From Mycolicibacterium litorale (lineage in GTDB: Bacteria > Actinomycetota > Actinomycetes > Mycobacteriales > Mycobacteriaceae): 64,000 nucleotides of DNA. Below the pieces are notes generated by a model, which did no database searches, was not told the DNA's origin, and saw only the letters and a list, made by a program, of their open reading frames with translations. The stretch spans positions 806,001 to 870,000 of the forward strand of contig NZ_AP022586.1 in the NCBI RefSeq assembly GCF_010731695.1, given 5' to 3'. The translations under genes and the position numbers were made by a program. This document shows, piece by piece, positions 17,704 to 25,476 of the stretch. Each line of letters opens with the position of its first letter. Position 1 is the first letter of the stretch.

Positions 17704-18741
17704 ATGCTCAGCTCAGTCAAGACCCCCACACGCTGGCGGGCCGCCGCGGCGCTCGCCGCGACGGCGTCCCTGCTCGCGGCCTGTGGGGGTGGTGCCAGCG
17801 ACGTCGCGGGTGAGGACGGCGGTTCAGCCGCGGAGACCACGCTGACCCTCGTCGCCTACGCCGTTCCGGAGCCGGGCTGGGCGAAGGTCATCCCGGCCTT
17901 CGCGGCGACCGAGGAGGGCAAGGGTGTCGGCGTCACCGCGTCCTACGGCGCATCCGGCGACCAGTCCCGCGGCGTCGACTCGGGTAAACCCGCCGACGTG
18001 GTCAACTTCTCGGTCGAACCCGACATCACCCGCCTGGTGAAGTCCGGCAAGGTCAGCGAGGACTGGAACAGCAACGCCACCAAGGGAATCCCGTTCGGCT
18101 CGGTGGTCAGCCTGATGGTCCGCGAGGGCAACCCCAAGGGCATCCGCGGATGGGACGACCTGCTCAAGCCGGGCGTCGAGGTCATCACCCCCAGCCCGCT
18201 GAGCTCCGGTTCGGCGAAGTGGAACCTGCTCGCCCCGTACGCGGTGAAGAGTGACGGCGGCAAGAACCCGCAGGCCGGCCTCGACTACGTCAACAAGCTG
18301 GTGAGCGAGCACATCAAGCTGCGGCCCGGCTCCGGGCGCGAGGCCACCGACGTCTTCCTGCAGGGCAGCGGCGACGTGCTGCTGGCCTACGAGAACGAGG
18401 CGATCAACTCGCGCCGCCTGGGCCACAAATTCGACTACTTCAACCCCCCGCAGACGTTCAAGATCGAGAACCCGGTCGCGGTGGTCAGCTCCAGCCGGCA
18501 TCTGGAGCAGGCGAAGGCGTTCGTGAACTTCCAGTACACCCCCGAGGCGCAGAAGCTGTGGGCCGAGGCCGGGTTCCGTCCCGTCGACCCCGCGGTCGCC
18601 GAGGAGTTCGCCGATGAGTTCCCCGCCCCGGAGAAGCTGTGGACGATCGCCGACCTGGGCGGCTGGCAGAAGGTCGACAGCGAGCTGTTCAACAAGGACA
18701 CCGGGTCGATCACCAAGATCTACACCCAGGCCACTGGATGA
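17704..18741 (+). CDS. subI: Sulfate ABC transporter substrate-binding lipoprotein
   Basis: This 345-residue sulfate/thiosulfate-binding protein is a lipoprotein: after SVKTPTRWRAAAALAATASLLAAC the lipobox LLAAC gives the lipidated Cys at about residue 27. The mature part has family blocks TLVAYAVPEPGWAKVIPAF, GASGDQSRGVDSGKPADVVNFS (oxyanion loop), PSPLSSGSAKWN and GSGDVLLAYENEA. It captures sulfate outside the membrane for CysT/CysW/CysA. ATG 17704 is preferred over the ATG at 17665 because it follows GAAAGG and gives a normal signal peptide. Expression is probably cysteine-controlled through the leader peptide upstream. Confidence 0.95.
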   Translation: MLSSVKTPTRWRAAAALAATASLLAACGGGASDVAGEDGGSAAETTLTLVAYAVPEPGWAKVIPAFAATEEGKGVGVTASYGASGDQSRGVDSGKPADVVNFSVEPDITRLVKSGKVSEDWNSNATKGIPFGSVVSLMVREGNPKGIRGWDDLLKPGVEVITPSPLSSGSAKWNLLAPYAVKSDGGKNPQAGLDYVNKLVSEHIKLRPGSGREATDVFLQGSGDVLLAYENEAINSRRLGHKFDYFNPPQTFKIENPVAVVSSSRHLEQAKAFVNFQYTPEAQKLWAEAGFRPVDPAVAEEFADEFPAPEKLWTIADLGGWQKVDSELFNKDTGSITKIYTQATG

Positions 18742-19583
18742 TCACTGCCGTCGACGGCGACACCGCCCGGGCGCCGGGCGGTCTCGCCCGGCGCCGCGGT
18801 ACGGCGTCCCTTCGGGTCGGGGTCGCGACCATCTGGCTGAGCGTCATCGTGCTCCTGCCGCTGGCCGCGATCCTGTGGCAGTCCGTGGGCGGTGGTTGGG
18901 AGGCGTTCTACCGCGCCGTCACCGGCAACGCCGCACTCGAGTCGTTCCGTGTGACGCTGACCATCTCGGTCGGGGTGACGGTGATCAACGCCGTGTTCGG
19001 GCTGTTGGTGGCGTGGGTGCTGACCCGCGACGACTTCCCGGGCAAGCGGCTGGTCGATGCGGTCATCGATCTGCCGTTCGCGCTGCCGACGATCGTCGCG
19101 AGCCTGGTCATGCTGGCGCTCTACGGGCCGGCGAGCCCGGTCGACCTGCATCTGCAGCACACCAAATGGGGCGTCGGGATCGCGCTGCTGTTCGTGACGC
19201 TGCCGTTCGTGGTGCGCTCCGTGCAGCCGGTGTTGCTGGAGCTGGACAGGGAGGTCGAGGAGGCGGCCGCGTCGCTGGGGGCCAACAACTGGACCATCCT
19301 GACCAAGATCATCCTGCCCGCGCTGCTGCCGTCGCTGCTGTCGGGTGCGGGGCTGGCGTTCTCCCGCGCCATCGGCGAGTTCGGCTCCGTGGTGCTGATC
19401 GGCGGCGCGGTCCCTGGCGAGACCGAGGTGTCCTCACAGTGGATCCGCACGCTGATCGAGAACGACGACCGCACCGGGGCAGCCGCGATCTCCATTGTGC
19501 TGCTGCTGATCTCGTTCGTCGTGTTGTTGATCCTGCGCGCGCTCGGGGCGCGGGCAGCCAAGCGAGAAGAGATCGTGGGGTGA
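18738..19583 (+). CDS. cysT: Sulfate ABC transporter permease CysT
   Basis: This 281-residue permease has six predicted membrane helices and the EAA cytoplasmic loop EEAAASLGANNWTIL that contacts the ATPase. The C-terminal EFGSVVLIGGAVPGETEVSS block is characteristic of the CysT subunit. ATG 18738 overlaps the subI stop (ATGA), and the next gene begins 7 bases after its end. It works as a heterodimer with CysW. Confidence 0.95.
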   Translation: MITAVDGDTARAPGGLARRRGTASLRVGVATIWLSVIVLLPLAAILWQSVGGGWEAFYRAVTGNAALESFRVTLTISVGVTVINAVFGLLVAWVLTRDDFPGKRLVDAVIDLPFALPTIVASLVMLALYGPASPVDLHLQHTKWGVGIALLFVTLPFVVRSVQPVLLELDREVEEAAASLGANNWTILTKIILPALLPSLLSGAGLAFSRAIGEFGSVVLIGGAVPGETEVSSQWIRTLIENDDRTGAAAISIVLLLISFVVLLILRALGARAAKREEIVG

Positions 19584-19590
19584 GCGCGAG

Positions 19591-20403
19591 ATGACACTGT
19601 CGCCGGCGACGCGCTATGCGCTGCGCTTCGTCGCCCTGGCCTACATCCTGGTGCTGGTGGTGGTGCCGGTCGGTCTGATCCTGTGGCGGACCTTCTCACC
19701 CGGGCTGGGTGCGTTCATCGAATCGATCGGCACGCCCGCCGCGATCAGCGCACTGCAGCTGTCGCTGCTCGTGGTGGCGATCGTGGTGCCGCTCAATGTG
19801 TTGTTCGGCGTGCCGACCGCACTGGTGCTGGCGCGCAACAAGTTCCGCGGCAAGAGCGCGTTGCAGGCCGTCATCGACCTGCCGTTCGCGGTCTCGCCGG
19901 TGGTGGTGGGCGTCGCGCTGATCCTGCTGTGGGGTTCGGCGGGGGTCTTCGGCTTCGTGGAGAACAACCTCGGCTTCCAGATCATCTTCGGGCTGCCGGG
20001 CATCGTGCTGGCCAGCATCTTCGTCACCGTGCCGTTCGTCATCCGCGAGGTCGAACCGGTGCTGCACGAGATCGGCACCGACCAGGAAGAGGCCGCCTCG
20101 ACCCTGGGCTCGCAGTGGTGGCAGACGTTCTGGCGGATCACGCTGCCGTCGATCCGCTGGGGTCTGACGTATGGCGTGGTGCTGACCATCGCCCGCACAC
20201 TAGGTGAGTACGGCGCCGTCATCATGGTGTCGTCGAACCTGCCCGGTACCTCACAGACGCTGACGCTGCTGGTGTCCGACCGCTACAACCGGGGCGCCGA
20301 ATACGGCGCCTACGCCGTATCGACGCTGCTCATGGGAGTCGCGGTGATCGTCCTGGTCTTCCAGGTGGTCCTCGACGCCCGTCGGGCCAGACAACACAAC
20401 TGA
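19591..20403 (+). CDS. cysW: Sulfate ABC transporter permease CysW
   Basis: This 270-residue inner-membrane permease has the EAA loop EEAASTLGSQWWQTFWRITLP and the TLGEYGAVIMVSSNLPGTSQT block near the C-terminus. It is paralogous to CysT and forms the channel with it. It lies 7 bases downstream of cysT and 36 bases before cysA in one operon. Confidence 0.95.
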   Translation: MTLSPATRYALRFVALAYILVLVVVPVGLILWRTFSPGLGAFIESIGTPAAISALQLSLLVVAIVVPLNVLFGVPTALVLARNKFRGKSALQAVIDLPFAVSPVVVGVALILLWGSAGVFGFVENNLGFQIIFGLPGIVLASIFVTVPFVIREVEPVLHEIGTDQEEAASTLGSQWWQTFWRITLPSIRWGLTYGVVLTIARTLGEYGAVIMVSSNLPGTSQTLTLLVSDRYNRGAEYGAYAVSTLLMGVAVIVLVFQVVLDARRARQHN

Positions 20404-20439
20404 GTCCCGGACAGCCCCGAGGCCGACAAGGAAGCGAAC

Positions 20440-21486
20440 ATGACAGACGCGATCATCGTGCGCCGCGCCAACAAGCACTACGGCGACTTCGCGGCGCTGG
20501 ACAACATCGATTTCGAGGTTCCCGCCGGTTCGCTCACCGCCCTGCTCGGGCCCAGTGGTTCGGGCAAGTCGACGCTGCTGCGGGCGATCGCCGGTCTGGA
20601 CCACCCCGACACCGGCACCATCACGATCAACGGCCGCGACGTCACCAACGTCCCGCCGCAGCACCGCGGGATCGGCTTCGTGTTCCAGCACTACGCCGCG
20701 TTCAAGCACCTGTCGGTGCGTGACAACGTCGCGTTCGGGTTGAAGATCCGCAAACGCCCGAAAGCCGAGATCAAGGAGAAGGTCGACAACCTGCTCGAGG
20801 TGGTCGGGCTCGCCGGGTTCCAGAATCGCTACCCCAACCAGCTCTCCGGTGGTCAGCGTCAGCGCATGGCGCTGGCCCGCGCGCTGGCGGTGGACCCCCA
20901 GGTGCTGTTGCTCGACGAGCCGTTCGGCGCGCTCGACGCGAAGGTGCGCGAGGATCTGCGGGCGTGGCTGCGCCGGCTGCACGACGAAGTGCACGTCACG
21001 ACCGTGCTGGTCACCCACGACCAGGCCGAGGCGCTCGACGTGGCCGACCGTATCGCCGTGCTGAACAAGGGCCGCATCGAGCAGGTCGGCTCGCCGACCG
21101 AGGTGTACGACACCCCGGCCAACGCGTTCGTGATGTCGTTCCTGGGTGCGGTGTCCTCCCTCAACGGCACGCTGGTGCGTCCGCACGACATCCGCGTCGG
21201 CCGCAACCCGGAGCTGCCGATCTACGAGAGCGACTCGGTTCAGGCGACCGGCGTGGTCAAGGCCACGATCGACCGCGTGGTGGTGCTGGGCTTCGAGGTG
21301 CGCCTGGAGCTGACCAACGCCGCGACGCATGCGCCGTTCACCGCGCAGATCACCCGCGGCGACGCCGAGGCGCTGGGGCTGCGTGAGGGCGAGACGGTCT
21401 ACGTGCGGGCCACCCGGGTGCCGGCAATCCCCGGCGGCGCCGCGTTGCCGAAGGCCGACGAGGACGAGTCGCTGACCAACGCGTGA
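20440..21486 (+). CDS. cysA: Sulfate ABC transporter ATP-binding protein CysA
   Basis: This 348-residue ATPase has Walker [10 protein letters not shown] at about 37-45, signature [15 protein letters not shown] at about 135-149, Walker [12 protein letters not shown] and the H-loop [13 protein letters not shown]-terminal TOBE-like domain follows ([15 protein letters not shown] onward), as in CysA. It energises sulfate/thiosulfate import by SubI-CysT-CysW and ends the operon. The accessory island begins 28 bases downstream with a convergent gene. Confidence 0.96.
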   Translation: MTDAIIVRRANKHYGDFAALDNIDFEVPAGSLTALLGPSGSGKSTLLRAIAGLDHPDTGTITINGRDVTNVPPQHRGIGFVFQHYAAFKHLSVRDNVAFGLKIRKRPKAEIKEKVDNLLEVVGLAGFQNRYPNQLSGGQRQRMALARALAVDPQVLLLDEPFGALDAKVREDLRAWLRRLHDEVHVTTVLVTHDQAEALDVADRIAVLNKGRIEQVGSPTEVYDTPANAFVMSFLGAVSSLNGTLVRPHDIRVGRNPELPIYESDSVQATGVVKATIDRVVVLGFEVRLELTNAATHAPFTAQITRGDAEALGLREGETVYVRATRVPAIPGGAALPKADEDESLTNA

Positions 21487-21514
21487 GCCGTCAGGCCGCT
21501 GGATGTACCCAGGG

Positions 21515-22693
21515 CTAGGGCTGATCCCCATCGCTGTAACATCCGGCAGCGCCGCCCACCTCGTCGAGCACGAGCGTCTCGGTGGTCTCCGCGTAGCCGG
21601 GTTCCGCGTCTGCTCCGGTCTCGGTCATGTATGTGGTGTCGAGGCCAGGGTCGGTCGCGACCTGGTATTCGGCGGGCGTGCCGTCGACCACGATGTCATC
21701 AGCCCCGTCATCGATGAAGATGTTGCTTGACGCATCGGTCGATGACGACGACAGATCGACGCCCAGCGTTTCGCTCTCCACCGCGACCGTCTCCGATGCG
21801 GTCCACCGCTCCACTTCGTTGCCGTCCGCGTCCGTGCCGTATTCATAGGCGATACGCGCTGTGCCACTCACGTGGTCGGCTTCGTCGCCCAGGGTGCCGG
21901 ACACCTCGTCATGCAGGATGATGCGTTCGCCGTCGGGTCCCCAGGTGTACGCGACTCCCTGTTCGGATGCCACGTCGACGACCTCGTCTCCGTCGACCTC
22001 GATGCTCGCTTCGGTGCTGTGCCGAATACCGATCGTGGATTGTCCGTCAACCAAGGAGAAGTCAACGTCGTTGCCGCTCATCACCGAACCTTCGACCGCG
22101 TCGTCGATATCCGCCGACAACCCGCTGCTTGTTCCGGCCGTCGCCTTGAAGCCGTGGTCGCCCAGGTCCTCATATCCGGCGCGATATTCGACACCCACCG
22201 GAACTCCGTCGATGACCGCCTGCGCTCCGTACTGCCCCTGCACCCGGAAACCGTCATCCGTTTCGCTGTACCGACCCTCCCAGGAAATGCCTGCTTCATC
22301 CAGGCCCACCTTGACGTCTGCGGTCAAACCGAAGTGTCCCTCGTCGTCGTTGCCGGCGTGAGCTTTCACGCTTCCGAAGGGGCCCGCTGAGAACGTGGTG
22401 TCGAATGCGCCGTTCTCGTCGACATCGACGTCGACGTGCGGCACCATCGAATAAGCGCTTTCGGCGAGATCGGCGGCAAGTCCGATCGGATCCGCTTCGG
22501 CGCGGTGAGCAAGGTCATCGACGTACTGCTCCGCGGCGTCATAGGTGGCGTCGACCGCTTCCGCGGCCGTGGCGTAGGCGGCTTGCGCCCCCTCCGCCAC
22601 GGCATCGAAGACATCCACGAGGACATCGGAATCGCCTTGGATTCCTCCTGATCCCGGGTCGATGGGCTCCTCGTTGTCGGCGAAGATTCTCAT
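21515..22693 (-). CDS. Acidic beta-rich repeat protein of the iniBAC-like island
   Basis: I do not recognise a named family. This 392-residue, very acidic protein has no signal peptide. The N-terminal part (about 25-75) is Ala-rich and helical (VFDAVAEGAQAAYATAAEAVDATYDAAEQYVDDL). Residues 80-330 are short beta-like strands alternating with Gly/Asp turns (FGLTADVKVGLDEAGISWEGRY, VEYRAGYEDLGDHGFKATAGT). This style resembles the C-terminal region of the 30143-31987 protein and, loosely, the Ala/Gly-rich body of IniB. The start is ATG 22693. It is divergent from the DG-repeat gene across a region carrying the shared palindrome, so probably the same regulon. Confidence 0.65.
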   Translation of the reverse strand: MRIFADNEEPIDPGSGGIQGDSDVLVDVFDAVAEGAQAAYATAAEAVDATYDAAEQYVDDLAHRAEADPIGLAADLAESAYSMVPHVDVDVDENGAFDTTFSAGPFGSVKAHAGNDDEGHFGLTADVKVGLDEAGISWEGRYSETDDGFRVQGQYGAQAVIDGVPVGVEYRAGYEDLGDHGFKATAGTSSGLSADIDDAVEGSVMSGNDVDFSLVDGQSTIGIRHSTEASIEVDGDEVVDVASEQGVAYTWGPDGERIILHDEVSGTLGDEADHVSGTARIAYEYGTDADGNEVERWTASETVAVESETLGVDLSSSSTDASSNIFIDDGADDIVVDGTPAEYQVATDPGLDTTYMTETGADAEPGYAETTETLVLDEVGGAAGCYSDGDQP

Positions 22694-22794
22694 GGCACTA
22701 CTCCCAACTCGGACACTCAGTCCGATTCGCTGCTGCGATTGACGACCGGACACAGCCCGGTTGCACCAGCGTGAGCGGGGGGCGACGCCGTCGG

Positions 22795-22814
22795 TTGAGT
22801 AGCCGACTACTCGA
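22795..22814. promoter_or_regulatory. Palindromic operator (copy 1): GAGTAG-N4-CTACTC
   Basis: The sequence TTGAGTAGCCGACTACTCGA sits midway between the divergent starts at 22693 and 22935. The arms pair as GAGTAG/CTACTC with one mismatch at the outer position. The same palindrome with a different 4-base spacer occurs at 29927-29946 in the other divergent promoter of the island. The LuxR-type regulator encoded between them is the obvious candidate binder (inference). Confidence 0.65.
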
Positions 22815-22845
22815 ACGCGAATTGCTCGGTGTGGCAAGGGGAGAG

Positions 22846-22896
22846 GCTAGGGCTTTCCCCTAGCGCCCGAGTGGCATGCACGGACCTAGCATGGGC
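22846..22896 (+). promoter_or_regulatory. Conserved core promoter (copy 1)
   Basis: GCTAGGG-CTTTC-CCCTAGC (22846-22864) is itself an inverted repeat and is followed by GTGGCATGCACGGACC and a TAGCAT -10-like hexamer (22887-22892). A closely similar stretch lies at 30069-30120 upstream of the decapeptide-repeat gene. It lies about 40-90 bases upstream of ATG 22935. Confidence 0.5.
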
Positions 22897-22934
22897 CTGC
22901 GCCGCAATCAGCACTTCGCCTGCAAGGAAGAGCA

Positions 22935-24476
22935 ATGGCTGTATCCGCAAGTCTGGGAACCGCACCGACCACCGAGGTCGAACACGCCGATGGCTCGACG
23001 ACAACCGTCAGCGTCACACCGACCGGAGAGGTGTATCGAGCGGTTCGCTTCATCGCCGACGACGGTGCAAAGGTGTCGATCGGCTCCGACGGTGCCGGCG
23101 AGGTGACCGAAATCCACACGTACTCTGACGGTCGGGTCTACACGGAGATTACGCACGACGACGGCACCTCGTTCGCGACCGACCATCGACCAGGCAAGGA
23201 CCAGTCCGACGAGACGATCAGCAGGCATCGCGACGGTTCCGTGCACACATCACGTACCGACGTGGAGCACAACGATCTTGCCCAGATCACCACGACGACG
23301 ACTACGCATCCCGGTGGTGTCGACACGTTGGTCGTCACGGCGGTGCACGGCCCTGCCGGCGACCATGTCATTCGCGAATTCGAGGCTGCCGACGGTACTC
23401 GTGAGGTTCGAACGGAGTTTCCCGACGGCCAGTGGCAGGAGATCAGGACCCTCCCCGATGGATCCTCATCGAGCACCACGTTCGTCCTCGATGCCCACGG
23501 CGGTTCGAGCACAATCGAAGTGGATGCCTCGGGTGCGCAAACAGTGGTCACCCAGGAATTCGACCCGGCGACAAACACGACCACCACGACCACCCGATCA
23601 CCCGACGGACACGCCGAAACTGTGCTCGACCGGGCATATGTCAAACCGGACGGCAGCAGGTTCAGCGAGCACGTCGCGGCCGACGGCACCAGAACCACTC
23701 GGCTGGAACGGCTCGACGGATCGAGCGACGAGACGACGCTGCACACCGACGGGACCACCGAGACCGCGCAGCGGGTCCTCTACCCCGACGGGAGTTCGAT
23801 GCATGAAGTGGTGCACGCAGACGGTACGCGGGAGTCGACGTTGATGGTGCCGCGGCCTGACGGGTCCACCGAGACGGTCTTCAACGCATCCGACGGCACC
23901 ACCGTACGGATGCGCCTGGCCGAAGACGGTAGCGTCGACAGGCACATTCACCGGGAGGACGGCTCGTCGGAGCGCACCATCCTGGGCCCGGAAGGAATGG
24001 GCACAAAGACCATCACGGCTGCCGACGGGTCGACGATGGTGCTGGACCAGTGGATCGATCCGGTGCTGACTGTGGACAGATCCCTGGTGCCCGACGATCT
24101 CACCACGACCGGCGCTGTCGACGACGCTCCTTTCGCTGACGACCCGCTGGTCCTCTGTGACCCCGGCGACTTGCCGATCCCGGATGATCTGACCCCCGTC
24201 GTGCTGGACCGTCCGCTCACCTCCGACGGCATCAATGCGGGCCCGGTCGTGAGCGATGCCTGGGAAGGACCGTTCGATGAGGCCCCTGCGCCGCATCCAG
24301 AAGCGACCAATGTGGAGCCGGACTTCAGCGTGGACGTACTCAAGATGTGCGAAGAGCCCATCGAGACGAATGAGATGAGCGACCTCGGCTACGAGCAGCC
24401 CGTGTACGAAACCACTTGCCAGGATGGGCCAGACGGGGCGGCGGTCGACTGCCTCGATCAACCTGTGGTGGGCTGA
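22935..24476 (+). CDS. DG(S/T)-repeat protein of the iniBAC-like island
   Basis: This 513-residue, Thr/Asp/Gly-rich protein has no signal peptide and no membrane span. Residues about 15-370 are roughly 25 irregular beta units of 10-14 residues with the pattern strand, then DG(S/T), then strand (HADGSTTTV, YSDGRVYTE, AADGTREVR, KPDGSRFSE, HTDGTTETA, YPDGSSMHE, HADGTREST, RPDGSTETV). The C-terminal 130 residues are acidic and Pro-rich, probably disordered. The layout resembles a solenoid or beta-hairpin repeat scaffold. It is not a known enzyme. It is followed 35 bases later by a decapeptide-repeat gene. The shared palindrome and core promoter upstream suggest control with the Hsp70-like and dynamin genes. 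Confidence 0.7.
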   Translation: MAVSASLGTAPTTEVEHADGSTTTVSVTPTGEVYRAVRFIADDGAKVSIGSDGAGEVTEIHTYSDGRVYTEITHDDGTSFATDHRPGKDQSDETISRHRDGSVHTSRTDVEHNDLAQITTTTTTHPGGVDTLVVTAVHGPAGDHVIREFEAADGTREVRTEFPDGQWQEIRTLPDGSSSSTTFVLDAHGGSSTIEVDASGAQTVVTQEFDPATNTTTTTTRSPDGHAETVLDRAYVKPDGSRFSEHVAADGTRTTRLERLDGSSDETTLHTDGTTETAQRVLYPDGSSMHEVVHADGTRESTLMVPRPDGSTETVFNASDGTTVRMRLAEDGSVDRHIHREDGSSERTILGPEGMGTKTITAADGSTMVLDQWIDPVLTVDRSLVPDDLTTTGAVDDAPFADDPLVLCDPGDLPIPDDLTPVVLDRPLTSDGINAGPVVSDAWEGPFDEAPAPHPEATNVEPDFSVDVLKMCEEPIETNEMSDLGYEQPVYETTCQDGPDGAAVDCLDQPVVG

Positions 24477-24511
24477 CACGTCACCATCGATGAAGCACGG
24501 AGGTGTGCGAG

Positions 24512-25438
24512 ATGACAGATCCTGCGGGTGTCGGAATCGATCTGAGCGATGCGTCGGCGGCGCGATCGACCTACGACGCGTCGAGCGGACTCACCCGAAC
24601 GCTTGATTCTCATTCTGGCGTCACGCGGCACTACGACCCGCTGACCGGACTGATGAAAACCTTTGACCCCGTTGATGGGAGCCTTACCACGCTGGATACC
24701 GTGACCGGCACGTTGACGATCACCACTCACGACGAGGTGACCGGCGTGACCACGACCATCATTCCTGCCACCGGTGAGACGCGCGTGTACGACCCGGCCA
24801 GTGGCCAGGTCACGCTGACAGACATGGTCCTGGGACGCACCACAATCCACGATCCGGTACTCGGAGAGACGTCCGTCTACGATCACGCCAGCGGTGAATT
24901 GGCGGTCCACAACCAGTACACCGGTGCGACGACGACGTATGACTCTGCCGGCGACGTCACCGCCATGCGGTCGGTATCGCAAGACTATCTCGACACCGAT
25001 CCGGCTCCCGCCGATGTGGACGGCGACTTCCACATGGGCGGCCAGTCGCTGCAGAACGAGCATTCGACTCCTGCGACTTCGGCCTGGCCCGCTATGGACG
25101 GATCTGCCGGCGGATCCGAATCGGAAGACGTTGATGCGCAACCCATGTGGAGGGATGATTTCAACGGGCCGTCAGACGGCGAGCTAACCGTCGATTGGTC
25201 GGACGACGGCTTCCAGTGGCCCGAATCCCACCATGATGCCACCGTGCCCGACGGTACCGAGGTCGCCTTCGACACTGCGATCCCGTTTGCGCCCGACCCA
25301 CCACAGGACGGAGCAGCGGAGGCGCACTTCGATCCGCTCTCCGAATCAGCAGCAGCCGACGACATGTTCGACGAGTACGCGTACGCGGCGCCACCCGACG
25401 ACTTCTCGGTGGACGACCTCCTGGACCCTGGGCGGTAG
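24512..25438 (+). CDS. Decapeptide (YDPxTG) repeat protein, short form
   Basis: This 308-residue protein opens MTDPAGVGIDLSDASAARST and then carries about 12 tandem units of 10-12 residues, consensus x-T-T-x-Y-D-P-x-[TS]-G (VTRHYDPLTG, LMKTFDPVDG, ETRVYDPASG, RTTIHDPVLG, ETSVYDHASG). The remaining 160 residues are acidic, Trp/Met-containing and low-complexity. There is no signal peptide or membrane span. The repeat is the same as in the larger protein at 30143-31987. ATG 24512 is preferred over GTG 24503 because GGAGG at 24499-24503 is then correctly spaced. It forms an operon with the DG-repeat gene. The function is unknown. Confidence 0.7.
   Translation: MTDPAGVGIDLSDASAARSTYDASSGLTRTLDSHSGVTRHYDPLTGLMKTFDPVDGSLTTLDTVTGTLTITTHDEVTGVTTTIIPATGETRVYDPASGQVTLTDMVLGRTTIHDPVLGETSVYDHASGELAVHNQYTGATTTYDSAGDVTAMRSVSQDYLDTDPAPADVDGDFHMGGQSLQNEHSTPATSAWPAMDGSAGGSESEDVDAQPMWRDDFNGPSDGELTVDWSDDGFQWPESHHDATVPDGTEVAFDTAIPFAPDPPQDGAAEAHFDPLSESAAADDMFDEYAYAAPPDDFSVDDLLDPGR
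24587..24952 (+). repeat. Coding decapeptide repeats (about 12 units)
   Basis: These are tandem 30-36 base units encoding the YDPxTG-type decapeptide. They are diverged at DNA level, so this is an old protein repeat rather than a recent DNA expansion. Confidence 0.75.
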
Positions 25439-25476
25439 ACACGAGTGCTGAAGTGCACCCGGCCCGGTGGATCCGG

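Noticed and set aside
17704..20403. Molybdate rather than sulfate transporter
   Set aside because: The binding protein and both permeases carry CysP/CysT/CysW-type motifs, and there are two separate permease genes; molybdate systems usually have one ModB permease.
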